From DAOSXA01 sp964526835 (GTDB lineage: Bacteria; Zixibacteria; MSB-5A5; GN15; FEB-12): a stretch of 64,000 nt of DNA. The notes below the pieces were generated by a model that did not search any database, had not been told where the DNA came from, and saw nothing but the letters and a program-made list of their open reading frames with translations. Shown piece after piece: positions 26,846 to 35,321 of this stretch; position 1 is the stretch's first letter; the number at the start of each line of letters is the position of its first letter. A program made the position numbers and the translations under genes. The DNA is taken from contig CAZGMK010000006.1 in assembly GCA_964526835.1 (NCBI GenBank), positions 101,580-165,579 of the forward strand, given 5' to 3'.

Positions 26846-27868
26846 ATGTCGATTTTCATAAACAAGCGCTCGAAAGTCCTGGTGCAGGGAATCACCGGTC
26901 GTGATGGTTCCTTTCATGCCCGCCAGATGAAAGAGTATGGCACGAATGTGGTCGGCGGCGTGACGCCTGGCAAGGGCGGCACCAAAGTCGCGGACATTCC
27001 GGTCTTCGATACTGTCGCCGAAGCAGTGAAGCAGACCAGGGCCAACACTTCGGTGATCTATGTTCCACCGGCGTTTGCCGCTGATGCGATCTATGAAGCG
27101 GTCGATGCCGGCATCAAGACTGTCGTGTGTATCACCGAGGGCGTTCCGGCCAATGACATGATGAAGGTCTACAGGTATGTGGCGCACCGTGAGGGAGTCC
27201 GCCTGGTGGGGCCGAATTGCCCCGGTTTGATCTCAGTCGATCAGTCAAAGGTCGGAATCATGCCGAGCAACATTGTCAGGAAGGGCAACGTCGGTGTGGT
27301 TTCACGCTCCGGCACCCTGACCTATGAGGCGATTTGGGCGTTGACTCAGGCCGATATGGGGCAGACTACCTGCATCGGCATTGGCGGCGACCAGGTCATC
27401 GGTACCAACTTCATCGATACGCTTGAGGCGTTCGAGGCCGACAAATCGACCAAAGCCATCGTAATGATTGGTGAGATCGGCGGCAGTGATGAAGAAGATG
27501 CAGCCCGGTTCATTAAGAAGAACGTCACCAAGCCGGTGGTGGCCTTTATCGCCGGTCAGACCGCCCCTCCCGGCAAGCGGATGGGCCATGCCGGCGCAAT
27601 CATCTCCGGTGGCAGCGGCACAGCCGAGGACAAGATCAAGGCCTTGAATGCGGTCGGCATCCCGGTGGCCGGTTCGCCGACTGAGATCCCGGAACTGCTC
27701 AAGGAGCAACTCAAGCAGTTCAAGACAAGGGGGAAGGCTGTAACGAAGAAGGCGCCCAAAGCGACTCGGAAAGCGACCGCCAGGACCAAGAAGGCGACTC
27801 CGGCCAGGAAGACGGCGCAGAAGAGCAAGGCGAGGAAGACGACACAGAAGACTAAAGCGAAGAAGTGA
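26846..27868 (+). CDS. sucD: Succinyl-CoA synthetase alpha subunit with histone-H1-like basic C-terminal tail
   Basis: A CoA-binding/ligase subunit; the first about 292 residues are a complete SucD (VLVQGITGRDGSFH, VGPNCPGLIS, the phospho-His in GHAGAIISGGSGTAEDK at residue 248, ending near LKEQLKQF). About 47 extra residues follow, made of Lys, Arg, Ala and Thr with a few Gln, Ser, Pro (20 basic, none acidic), as in histone H1-like or AlgP tails. Usual SucD length is about 290. The tail could bind nucleic acid, polyphosphate or membrane, or be slippage-prone low complexity. A similar short tail occurs on the COG2403 protein upstream. Confidence 0.96.
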   Translation: MSIFINKRSKVLVQGITGRDGSFHARQMKEYGTNVVGGVTPGKGGTKVADIPVFDTVAEAVKQTRANTSVIYVPPAFAADAIYEAVDAGIKTVVCITEGVPANDMMKVYRYVAHREGVRLVGPNCPGLISVDQSKVGIMPSNIVRKGNVGVVSRSGTLTYEAIWALTQADMGQTTCIGIGGDQVIGTNFIDTLEAFEADKSTKAIVMIGEIGGSDEEDAARFIKKNVTKPVVAFIAGQTAPPGKRMGHAGAIISGGSGTAEDKIKALNAVGIPVAGSPTEIPELLKEQLKQFKTRGKAVTKKAPKATRKATARTKKATPARKTAQKSKARKTTQKTKAKK

Positions 27869-27918
27869 CATAGCCAACGTTTAGCTTATGAGCAGCACGG
27901 CTGCTCTGAGGGATAATC

Positions 27919-28182
27919 ATGGCCGAGACCAAGTCGGCCGGCAAGACCTCCGGCCAGAAGAAGGCAAAGAACAAGTACGACTACACCGACGGTCCGCCTC
28001 CACTCGAGATCAACCTGAAGTGGTGCAAGGCCTGCAATATCTGTATTGCCCTGTGCCCCCAGGAAGTGTTTGAGCCCGACCAGGACGGCAAGCCGGTCAT
28101 GGCTCGAGCCGAGGACTGCACCCAGTGTACGATTTGCTGGACGCATTGCCCCGACTTCGCCATTACCTCGAACTACAAATGA
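27919..28182 (+). CDS. korD: 2-oxoacid:ferredoxin oxidoreductase delta (ferredoxin-like) subunit
   Basis: An 87-residue protein with two 4Fe-4S motifs: CKACNICIALCP (about residues 35-46) and CTQCTICWTHCP (about 71-82). It is a dedicated electron-transfer subunit that carries electrons from the catalytic KorAB to a soluble ferredoxin. The N-terminus is Lys-rich. It is first in the korDABC order and lies 50 bases after sucD, supporting 2-oxoglutarate as the substrate. Confidence 0.93.
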   Translation: MAETKSAGKTSGQKKAKNKYDYTDGPPPLEINLKWCKACNICIALCPQEVFEPDQDGKPVMARAEDCTQCTICWTHCPDFAITSNYK

Positions 28183-28197
28183 CCAGGATTCTTCGAA

Positions 28198-29334
28198 ATG
28201 GTTGATACCAACAGAAAACTGCTGATGGGCAATCAGGCCTGCGTCGAAGGGGCAATCTACGCAGGAATGCGCTTCTACGCCGGTTACCCGATAACGCCTT
28301 CGACCGAGGTGGCCGAGGCATGCTCTCGCGAGTTGCCCAGAATTGGTGGCAGATTCATCCAGATGGAGGACGAAATTGCCTCCATGGCTGCGATGATTGG
28401 CGCTTCCATATCAGGCGAGAAAGCCATGACCGCCACCAGCGGGCCCGGTTATTCTCTCATGCAGGAAAACATCGGGTACGCCTACATGGTGGAAGCCCCC
28501 TGCGTTATCGTCAATGTCCAGCGCGGTGGCCCCTCGACCGGTCTTCCGACCAAGGTCAGTCAGTCTGATACGATGCAGGCCCGCTGGGGTCCGCACGGTG
28601 ACTACACGAGCATAGCGGTGGCCCCATCCACCGTCGGCGATACGGTCACCGAGACTATTCGTGCTTTCAATCTGGCCGAACGTTTCCGGACCCCGGTTAC
28701 AGTGTTGCTCGATGAGGTTATCGCGCATCAGCGTGAGTTGATCTCCCTGCCCCAGCCGGGAGAGCATCAGGTCATCAATCGGGTCAAGCCAACCGTTCCC
28801 CCGGAAGAATTCAAGGCTTTCAAGTTCACCGACAACGGCGTGTCGCCGATGCCGTCATACGGCGAGGGCTATCGCTATATCGTGACGGGCCTGACCCACG
28901 ATGAGCGCGGCTTCGCCACCAATCGCGGCGACGAGACCGTGTTGAAGCTCGACAAGCTGCGCAACAAGATCATGAACTACAAGGGCGAGATCACGAAGCT
29001 CCGAGTCGAGATGATGGACGATGCGGAAATCGCTTTCGTCTCATACGGCTCGGTCTCCCGCGCCGCCCTCCTGGCGGTGGCCCTGGCTCGGAAGGCGGGG
29101 GTCAAAGTCGGCTTGGTCCAGTTGTATACGATCTGGCCTTTCCCGGACAATAAGCTCCGTGACTATCTCGGCGGCTGCAGGAAAGTGATCGTACCCGAAT
29201 TGAACATGGGGCAGATGGTACACGAGGTGGCTCGTGTCATCCCGGATACGGCCGAGCTGCACCAGCTCAATAGGTACGACGGTGAGATTCTTACGCCGAT
29301 TCAACTGTTGGAGAAGCTCGAGGAGGTAATGTGA
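28198..29334 (+). CDS. korA: 2-oxoglutarate:ferredoxin oxidoreductase alpha subunit
   Basis: A 378-residue subunit holding the pyrimidine-binding and transketolase-C-like domains. The opening LLMGNQACVEGAIYAGMRFYAG and the PSTGLPTKVSQSDTMQARWGPHGD block are typical of KorA. With KorB, KorC and KorD it oxidatively decarboxylates a 2-oxoacid to acyl-CoA with reduction of ferredoxin; proximity to sucCD suggests 2-oxoglutarate. The stop overlaps the korB start (TGATG). Confidence 0.94.
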   Translation: MVDTNRKLLMGNQACVEGAIYAGMRFYAGYPITPSTEVAEACSRELPRIGGRFIQMEDEIASMAAMIGASISGEKAMTATSGPGYSLMQENIGYAYMVEAPCVIVNVQRGGPSTGLPTKVSQSDTMQARWGPHGDYTSIAVAPSTVGDTVTETIRAFNLAERFRTPVTVLLDEVIAHQRELISLPQPGEHQVINRVKPTVPPEEFKAFKFTDNGVSPMPSYGEGYRYIVTGLTHDERGFATNRGDETVLKLDKLRNKIMNYKGEITKLRVEMMDDAEIAFVSYGSVSRAALLAVALARKAGVKVGLVQLYTIWPFPDNKLRDYLGGCRKVIVPELNMGQMVHEVARVIPDTAELHQLNRYDGEILTPIQLLEKLEEVM

Positions 29335-30191
29335 TGGCCACCGCGGAGAGAACAAAGAAAGCCGAACAGAAGTCGGACATCATCCTGGAGTACCTCCGGC
29401 CGCACAAGAAGTTTCCGAGCGTCTGGTGTGCCGGCTGTGGCATCGGCGTAGTGATGTCGGCAATCATCAGGTCCATCGATAAGCTCGGCCTATCGAGAGA
29501 CGAGGTTGTCCTGGTATCGGGCATCGGCTGTTCCAGCCGTATGCCGGTGTACCTTGACTTCAACGCCCTGCACACAACTCACGGCCGGGCCCTGGCCTTT
29601 GCGACCGGGGTCAAGTTCGCCAAACCTAACATGAAGGTGATCGTGATTACGGGTGATGGCGACGCGTTGGCGATCGGCGGCAACCACTTCATTCACGCCA
29701 GCCGTCGCAACATCGATATCACGGCTATCCTGATCAATAACTACATCTATGGGATGACCGGAGGACAGGGCTCGCCGACGACGCCGAGCGAGGCGTTTTC
29801 GACGACTACGCCCTACGGTAACTCCGAGAAGAACTTCGACCCGTGCGCCCTGTCTCAGGCCGCCGGGGCCTCCTGGGTTGCCCGCTCGACAGTGTATCAT
29901 ACCCCCCAGATGGAGCTGCTGATTAAGAAAGCTATCGACCACCGCGGCTTCTCGCTGCTCGAAGTAATGTCGAACTGTCACACTTACTTCGGGCGGCTCA
30001 ATCGCCGTGGCGATGCCGTGTCGATGCTTCGCATGTTCAAGGACAGGGCGGTTCCCGTCGCCCAGTCCAGGAAGATGAGCGCCGCCGACCTCAAGGATAA
30101 ATGGGTAACCGGCGTTCTTCATGAAGATGACAAGACAGAGTTCTGCGACGAATACCAGAAGGTAGTCGACGCACATCTCGGGGAGCGATGA
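29334..30191 (+). CDS. korB: 2-oxoglutarate:ferredoxin oxidoreductase beta subunit
   Basis: The 285-residue thiamine-diphosphate-binding subunit. WCAGCGIGVV, SGIGCSSRMPVYLD, HGRALAFATGVK, the ThDP motif GDGDALAIGGNHFIHASRR through NN, and GMTGGQGSPTTP are characteristic. ATG at 29334 overlaps the korA stop; a GTG at 29331 is possible. The enzyme is oxygen-sensitive in many lineages, pointing to anaerobic or microaerobic growth or to reductive TCA flux. Confidence 0.95.
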   Translation: MATAERTKKAEQKSDIILEYLRPHKKFPSVWCAGCGIGVVMSAIIRSIDKLGLSRDEVVLVSGIGCSSRMPVYLDFNALHTTHGRALAFATGVKFAKPNMKVIVITGDGDALAIGGNHFIHASRRNIDITAILINNYIYGMTGGQGSPTTPSEAFSTTTPYGNSEKNFDPCALSQAAGASWVARSTVYHTPQMELLIKKAIDHRGFSLLEVMSNCHTYFGRLNRRGDAVSMLRMFKDRAVPVAQSRKMSAADLKDKWVTGVLHEDDKTEFCDEYQKVVDAHLGER

Positions 30192-30799
30192 TCATGGTTG
30201 CTTCAATTCTGGACAAGATTGAGATTCCTCACGAACGCTTTGAGATCCGCCTGTCGGGTTCGGGCGGCCAGGGAATGATCCTCGGCGCGGTGATACTGGC
30301 TGAAGCCATCGGCTTCGATTATACGAAGAACGTCGTGCAGACCCAATCCTACGGCCCCGAGGCGCGAGGCGGAGCGTCGAAGGCCGACGTAGTTGTGTCT
30401 TCGACTGAGATATTCTACCCGAAGGCCCTGAAGCTTGACCTGTTGCTGGCCATGACCCAGGAGTCACTGGACAAGTACCTGCCTGATCTGGCCGATAACG
30501 GTGTGTTGATCGTCGACGAGTCGTTGGTTACCAGTGTCCCGGTGGAGGATTACTTCGGCTTGCCGTTCACCCGGCTGGCCAGGGAAGAGGCCGGGCATAT
30601 TATGGTGGCCAACGTCGTGGCGCTGGGAGCCATTGCCGCCCTGACTGGAATCGTCAACAAGGAGAATCTTGTCTCGGCGGTGCTGAAGAGAGCCCCTCGC
30701 GGCACCGAGGACAAGAACAGGGCTGCTGTGGAGATCGGCTGGCGCGAAGCCGAGAAGCTGAAAGAGGCCAAGGGCGTCGACCCGAAGGTTGAGCTATGA
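30188..30799 (+). CDS. korC: 2-oxoglutarate:ferredoxin oxidoreductase gamma subunit
   Basis: The 203-residue gamma domain that completes the KorABC core. FEIRLSGSGGQGMILGAVILAE, the TQSYGPEARGGASKADVV block and LAMTQESLDKY are typical. The ATG at 30188 overlaps the korB stop (ATGA); the in-frame ATG at 30194 has better spacing to GGGGAG and may be the real start. The stop overlaps the ndk start (ATGA). Confidence 0.94.
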   Translation: MIMVASILDKIEIPHERFEIRLSGSGGQGMILGAVILAEAIGFDYTKNVVQTQSYGPEARGGASKADVVVSSTEIFYPKALKLDLLLAMTQESLDKYLPDLADNGVLIVDESLVTSVPVEDYFGLPFTRLAREEAGHIMVANVVALGAIAALTGIVNKENLVSAVLKRAPRGTEDKNRAAVEIGWREAEKLKEAKGVDPKVEL

Positions 30800-31197
30800 G
30801 CCGTACCCTGGCCATGATCAAGCCGGACGCGACTGAGCGCGGGCTTGTCGGTCACATTATCGGTCGCTTCGAGCGGGCCGGCTTTACGCTTGTTGCGATG
30901 CGCATGGTTTACTTGAATGAGAGCCAGGCGCGCCGGTTCTACGCCGTCCACGAGGGCAAACCCTTCCTCGACGGCCTAATCAGCTTCATGGTCAGCGGGC
31001 CGGTCGTGCCAATCGTGCTCGAAAAGGAAGATGCAGTGGCCGATTTGCGAACGCTCATCGGTGCGACCAATCCGGCCGACGCCGCTTGCGGGACACTGCG
31101 TCAGGAAATCGGGCGCGATGTGCAGGCCAATTCGATTCATGCCTCTGATTCCGAGGAGAATGCAGCCGCGGAGATTGCATTCTTCTTCTCCGAATAA
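30796..31197 (+). CDS. ndk: Nucleoside diphosphate kinase
   Basis: A 133-residue NDP kinase that balances nucleoside triphosphates through a phospho-His in NSIHASDS (about residue 115). LAMIKPDATERG, GHIIGRFERAGF, GPVVPIVLEKEDAV and LIGATNPADAACGTLRQ are family motifs. Slightly shorter than the usual 140-150 residues. It is coupled to korC by ATGA overlap, so the nucleotide made by succinyl-CoA synthetase may be equilibrated by a co-expressed Ndk. A strong terminator follows. Confidence 0.97.
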   Translation: MSRTLAMIKPDATERGLVGHIIGRFERAGFTLVAMRMVYLNESQARRFYAVHEGKPFLDGLISFMVSGPVVPIVLEKEDAVADLRTLIGATNPADAACGTLRQEIGRDVQANSIHASDSEENAAAEIAFFFSE

Positions 31198-31243
31198 ATG
31201 CCGTGCGGTACATCCGGACGGTCTGGCGAGAGCCTGATGATTC

Positions 31244-31279
31244 GGCGGCTTTGCCTGAATAGCGAAGCCGCCTTCTTCT
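31244..31279 (+). terminator. Intrinsic terminator after ndk
   Basis: An 11-bp stem (GGCGGCTTTGC with GCGAAGCCGCC, one T-G pair), a 7-base loop and the tail TTCTTCT. It closes the cca-sucCD-kor-ndk unit; the next gene begins 4 bases later. Confidence 0.75.
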
Positions 31280-31282
31280 AAC

Positions 31283-32509
31283 ATGGCCCGACTGGAGTTG
31301 AAATACCACGGCAGCACCATCATCTGGCGGGCGCCGGACGAAGCTGCGATTACTCACTTTGCCCCCCGCCAGACTGATTCCCGGGCGGGCCTCGACCTTC
31401 TCCGAGCCGAACTGGCCCGGGCCGCGGGAAGTCGCTGGTTGCGGGCTGAAGATCCCCTGGTGGTCGTCAATGACGGCTACCGCAGTACGCCTACTCCGCT
31501 CATCCTCGACTGGCTTGACCGGATTGAACCCCGTTTGCTCGATCGTGCGCGCTTTCTTGTGGCTACCGGGGCCCACCCGGCGCCAACCGACAGTCAGCGC
31601 GAACTCATCTTCGGTCATCACCTGAGACGGGTCAGCAGGCGGATATCGATTCACAATTGCCGCGACCTCGAGTCCATGGATCAAGTCGGCGTCGACTGCT
31701 TCGGGCAACCGGTGCTTCTCAATCGAGAGGTGCTGAAGGCCGGTCCTGTAGTGCTCATCGGCTCCGTCGAACCGCACTACTTTGCCGGATATACGGGTGG
31801 ACGCAAATCACTCTTCCCCGGGCTGACCGATTTCGCTACGATTGAACGAAATCACAATCTCGCTTGCAGTCCGGATTGCCGTCCCTTGCGACTTACCAAT
31901 AATCCGGTTGCCGAGCATCTGGATCAACTCCTGCGGCTGGTCGAAATCGAGCGGATTCTCGGTCTCCAGCTGGTGCTGGATTCGGAATCGAACCCGGTCG
32001 GCCTCTGCTGCGGCGACCCCCGCGAGTCGTTTCAACGGGCGGCTGGTATCGCCGACAAGGTCTTTGCGAATCGCGTCGCCCGGCCTTACGATCTGGTGAT
32101 CGCCGAGGTGCAGCCGCCGCTCGATGCCAACCTCTATCAATTGCAGAAGGCGCTCGAGAACTGCCAGGCTGGAGTGCGCGACGGTGGCGCCATTGTCATC
32201 GTATCATCCTGCGATGAGGGAATCGGTTCGGAGGCCTTCTTCGATCAGGCGGCCGACTGGAATCGGCAAGCCAATCGACCCCGCGACGGAGTCCTTCGAT
32301 TCGGCTGCCACAAGCTCGCCAGGGTTGTGACGACGGCCGCTCGCATCGGCGTCTACGTGTATTCTGAACTCCATGATGACGATTTGCGGCGGGTCTTTTA
32401 TGAACCACTTGACAAGGCCGAGCCGATTGAGTTTATATCCCGGAGTATTTCCCCGGCGCTACGTATCGCCGTGGTTCATGACGCGGGCAATGCAGTGTTA
32501 ACGATATGA
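31283..32509 (+). CDS. LarA-family nickel-pincer racemase/epimerase
   Basis: A 408-residue protein of the lactate racemase (LarA, DUF2088) family. Residues that bind and use the nickel-pincer nucleotide in L. plantarum LarA have counterparts with matching spacing: Asp64 and Arg67 (DGYRSTP; Asp72/Arg75), His98 (ATGAHPAP; His108), His165 (EPHYFAG; His174), Lys175 (GGRKS; Lys184) and His191 (His200). It is probably an active 2-hydroxyacid racemase or epimerase; its place next to mdh and icd suggests malate, lactate or a related hydroxyacid. No larB, larC or larE genes lie in the window. No ribosome binding site is evident. Confidence 0.86.
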   Translation: MARLELKYHGSTIIWRAPDEAAITHFAPRQTDSRAGLDLLRAELARAAGSRWLRAEDPLVVVNDGYRSTPTPLILDWLDRIEPRLLDRARFLVATGAHPAPTDSQRELIFGHHLRRVSRRISIHNCRDLESMDQVGVDCFGQPVLLNREVLKAGPVVLIGSVEPHYFAGYTGGRKSLFPGLTDFATIERNHNLACSPDCRPLRLTNNPVAEHLDQLLRLVEIERILGLQLVLDSESNPVGLCCGDPRESFQRAAGIADKVFANRVARPYDLVIAEVQPPLDANLYQLQKALENCQAGVRDGGAIVIVSSCDEGIGSEAFFDQAADWNRQANRPRDGVLRFGCHKLARVVTTAARIGVYVYSELHDDDLRRVFYEPLDKAEPIEFISRSISPALRIAVVHDAGNAVLTI

Positions 32510-32543
32510 AGTCAGGATTTGAAACAACCGTCAGGAGGATTCA

Positions 32544-33473
32544 ATGAACAAAAAGATCGCAGTCGTTGGCGCCGGTAATGTGGGTGCATCATGCGCCATG
32601 TATTTGGCGGAGGCGAATATCGCCGACGTCGTCATGGTCGACATCATCGAGGGCGTGCCGCAGGGCAAGGGCCTCGATCTTACCCAGGCCGGTCCGGTCC
32701 GCGGGTACAACTCAGCGGTTCACGGCACCAACAAGTACGCGGACATCAAGGGCGCCGACATCGTGATCGTCACGGCCGGCCTGCCGCGCAAGCCCGGTAT
32801 GTCCCGCGAAGACCTTCTGAATATGAATGCCGATATCATCAAGGACGTCGGTACTAACATCAAGAAGTACGCCCCCAACAGTTTCGTGATCGTCGTCTCG
32901 AACCCGCTGGATCTGATGACCTTCCATATGCAGAACGTGACCAAGTTTCCGAAGAATCGGGTGTTCGGTCAGGCCGGCGTCCTCGATTCGACTCGTTTCA
33001 GGGCTTTCATATCGATGGAGCTTGGAGTCGCCATGACTGATGTTCAGGCGATGGTCCTCGGCGGCCACGGCGATACTATGGTCCCGCTGCCGCGCTACAC
33101 GACCGTGTCGGGCATCCCGATCAAGGAGCTGATCGATGCCAAGCGGATCAAGGCCATCGCCGATCGCACCCGGGTCGGCGGCGGTGAGATCGTCAAGCTG
33201 CTCAAGACCGGTTCGGCTTACTACGCGCCGGCGGCGGCGACGGTATCCATGTGCAAGTCGGTCTTCAGTGATGAGAAGCGCGTCCTGCCGGTGTCGGCCT
33301 ACCTGACCGGCCAGTACGGCATCAAGGATATCTACATCGGAGTGCCGGCGGTTCTGGGTGCTGATGGTGTCGAGAGGATCATCGAACTCAAATTGAACAA
33401 GAGTGAGAAGACCGCTCTGCAGAAGTCAGCCAAGACCTACAAGGAACACCTTAAGATTCTGGGCTACAAGTAA
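32544..33473 (+). CDS. mdh: Malate dehydrogenase (LDH-like type)
   Basis: A 309-residue NAD-dependent enzyme of the lactate-dehydrogenase-like malate dehydrogenase group. The Rossmann GAGNVGASCAMYLAE ends in Asp of MVDI (NAD preference); the mobile loop GLPRKPGMSREDLL carries malate-binding Arg residues; the catalytic His is in LGGHGDTMVPLPRY. AGGAGG lies just before the ATG. It sits between the LarA-type enzyme and icd. Confidence 0.96.
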   Translation: MNKKIAVVGAGNVGASCAMYLAEANIADVVMVDIIEGVPQGKGLDLTQAGPVRGYNSAVHGTNKYADIKGADIVIVTAGLPRKPGMSREDLLNMNADIIKDVGTNIKKYAPNSFVIVVSNPLDLMTFHMQNVTKFPKNRVFGQAGVLDSTRFRAFISMELGVAMTDVQAMVLGGHGDTMVPLPRYTTVSGIPIKELIDAKRIKAIADRTRVGGGEIVKLLKTGSAYYAPAAATVSMCKSVFSDEKRVLPVSAYLTGQYGIKDIYIGVPAVLGADGVERIIELKLNKSEKTALQKSAKTYKEHLKILGYK

Positions 33474-33508
33474 ACCGACCGATTCCGTCGATCAGCTTGT
33501 AGAGTTGA

Positions 33509-33545
33509 GCGGAGCGGCGCCGTTGCCGGGCTGCTCCGCCGACGC
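33509..33545 (+). terminator. Hairpin between mdh and icd
   Basis: A 10-bp stem (GCGGAGCGGC with GCTGCTCCGC, one G-T pair) with an 11-base loop lies 35 bases after mdh. The following bases contain only a short T-run, so it may be a weak terminator, attenuator or processing hairpin. Confidence 0.35.
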
Positions 33546-33597
33546 TTTATCGATCTGATTGGCTCACGATTACAAAGCAGTATCCCGAGGAGAACAA

Positions 33598-34842
33598 ATG
33601 GCGAAGTACAAGCATATCGAGGTCCCCAGGGAGGGCAAGCGAATCACGGTTAAGAAGAAGAAGCTGGTGATTCCGGATAATCCCATTATCCCGTTCATCG
33701 AAGGCGACGGGATCGGTCGCGACATCTGGAAAGCCACTCGACGGGTCATCGACGCCGCCGTCGAGAAGGCCTATAAGGGCAAGAAGGAAGTCGCGTGGAT
33801 GGAGGTTTACGCGGGCGATAAGGCTCACGATCTCTACAGGGAGTGGATTCCCCAGGAGACCTTCGATGCCATCAAGACGCACATCGTGGCCATCAAGGGC
33901 CCGTTGACCACTCCGGTGGGCGGCGGTTTCCGCTCGCTCAATGTCACCCTTCGGCAGGTGCTGAACCTGTATGCCTGTGTCCGCCCGGTCCGCTGGTTCA
34001 AGGGCGTGGGGTCGCCGGTAGTGCATCCCGAGAAGCTGAATGTAGTTATCTTCCGTGAAAATACCGAGGACGTTTACGCCGGGATCGAGTGGAAGAAGGG
34101 TACGAAGGACGCCAGGAAGGTCATAAACTGGCTCAACAAGACCATGGGTCGCAATATCCGCATGGACAGCGGCATCGGCATCAAGCCGATTTCTCTGACC
34201 GGGACCAGGCGTCTGGTTCGCAAGGCGATCCAGTACGCTATCGACCGCAAGCGCCCCTCGGTCACGCTGGTGCACAAGGGCAACATCATGAAGTTCACCG
34301 AGGGCGCTTTCCGTGACTGGGGCTATAAAGTGGCCACCACGGAGTTCCGTCGCCAGTGCATCACCGAGGATGAACTCTGGGACAAGTACAAGGGCAAACA
34401 GCCGAAGGGCAAGATCCTGGTCAAGGATCGCATCGCCGATTCGATGTTCCAGCAGGTCCTGACGCGGCCCGACGAGTACGAAGTGGTCGCGACGCCGAAT
34501 CTCAATGGTGATTACCTGTCCGATGCCTGCGCCGCCCAGGTGGGCGGTCTGGGTATGGCCCCGGGCGCCAACATAGGTGACTATGTCGGGTTGTTCGAGG
34601 CCACCCACGGCACCGCTCCCAAGTACGCCGACAAGGATGTCATCAACCCGAGTTCGCTTATGCTCTCGGCGGTGATGATGCTCGAATACCTCGGTTGGGA
34701 GAAGGCGGCCCGCCTGATCGAGGGCGGTATCGAACGCACGATCGCAAAGAAGACGGTAACTTACGACCTGCACCGCCAGATGAAGGGTGCGAAAAAGATC
34801 GGCACCAGCCAGTACGCGACGAACATCATCAAGAATATGTAG
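33598..34842 (+). CDS. icd: Isocitrate dehydrogenase (NADP-type)
   Basis: A 414-residue enzyme oxidising isocitrate to 2-oxoglutarate. IPFIEGDGIGRDIW, KGPLTTPVGGGFRSLNVTLR (phosphorylatable Ser region in E. coli), RENTEDVYAGIEW and the cofactor segment ATHGTAPKYADKDVINP are diagnostic; the Lys-Tyr pair there is the NADP determinant in E. coli Icd. The ATG at 33598 was preferred over an upstream in-frame start because GAGGAGA precedes it directly. It supplies substrate for KorABCD. A terminator follows. Confidence 0.97.
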   Translation: MAKYKHIEVPREGKRITVKKKKLVIPDNPIIPFIEGDGIGRDIWKATRRVIDAAVEKAYKGKKEVAWMEVYAGDKAHDLYREWIPQETFDAIKTHIVAIKGPLTTPVGGGFRSLNVTLRQVLNLYACVRPVRWFKGVGSPVVHPEKLNVVIFRENTEDVYAGIEWKKGTKDARKVINWLNKTMGRNIRMDSGIGIKPISLTGTRRLVRKAIQYAIDRKRPSVTLVHKGNIMKFTEGAFRDWGYKVATTEFRRQCITEDELWDKYKGKQPKGKILVKDRIADSMFQQVLTRPDEYEVVATPNLNGDYLSDACAAQVGGLGMAPGANIGDYVGLFEATHGTAPKYADKDVINPSSLMLSAVMMLEYLGWEKAARLIEGGIERTIAKKTVTYDLHRQMKGAKKIGTSQYATNIIKNM

Positions 34843-34868
34843 TCGCGTTCTGAGATTACTGCCTTTGG

Positions 34869-34901
34869 AAGCCGGTTCCACCGAGGGGTCGGCTTCTTCT
34901 T
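34869..34901 (+). terminator. Intrinsic terminator after icd
   Basis: An 11-bp stem with three wobble pairs (AAGCCGGTTCC with GGGGTCGGCTT), a 5-base loop and the tail CTTCTT. Ends the central-metabolism cluster before the convergent minus-strand operon. Confidence 0.65.
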
Positions 34902-34926
34902 GCCTGAAGCGGTTGTCCCGACGGGG

Positions 34927-35250
34927 TCACTGGCCATCCGCTGAGATCGATTTCGCGGGCCGAGCAGAAAAGGACTCGACGATGTGACGAACCCGCAGCA
35001 TGCAACCTTCGGGATCGGCTTTACTCGTGATCAACTGGCAAGTCTTGCGCCCCTGGATGCCCTTTAGTACGAAACCCTCGGGTGCGTCAAGTCTGAAAAA
35101 CGGCTTCGCGAAATCGGAAAAGTACTGTAACGAACCCGCTTTCTCCAGGTGGCGGATGAAGGATTCGGCTATCGGCTGGTCGAAGACTACTTCCTTCTGG
35201 AGATCGCCGTCAAAGCAATCCTCCTGAGTGCGAATGTCGATGATCTTCAT
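34927..35250 (-). CDS. Uncharacterised small protein, last gene of V4R-like operon
   Basis: A 107-residue soluble protein not recognised. It has no signal peptide or membrane segment and opens MKIIDIRTQEDCF; a central block (FIRHLEKAGSLQYFSDFAKP) is followed by FFRLDAP and GFVLKGIQG, suggesting a small alpha/beta fold. Cysteines are at about 12, 71 and 83. It is the fourth gene of a same-strand group of small proteins, separated from the third by 71 bases that contain an 8-bp palindromic hairpin. The ribosome binding site is weak. Confidence 0.65.
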   Translation of the reverse strand: MKIIDIRTQEDCFDGDLQKEVVFDQPIAESFIRHLEKAGSLQYFSDFAKPFFRLDAPEGFVLKGIQGRKTCQLITSKADPEGCMLRVRHIVESFSARPAKSISADGQ

Positions 35251-35262
35251 AGCCTAGAAACG

Positions 35263-35291
35263 ACGGTCCGCCGATGGTTGCGACGGACCGT
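35263..35291. promoter_or_regulatory. Inverted repeat within the small-gene operon
   Basis: A perfect 8-bp inverted repeat, ACGGTCCG and CGGACCGT, separated by 13 bases, in the gap between the third and fourth genes of the minus-strand operon. No T-run follows on the minus strand, so an mRNA-stability or attenuation hairpin, or a protein-binding site, is as likely as a terminator. Confidence 0.3.
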
Positions 35292-35321
35292 ACTGATGAC
35301 GTCTGGGGGTTAGCTTCTGTT

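Noticed and set aside
33547..34881. 444-codon minus-strand open frame opposite icd
   Set aside because: Shadow of icd; no motifs, and it would cross the icd terminator.
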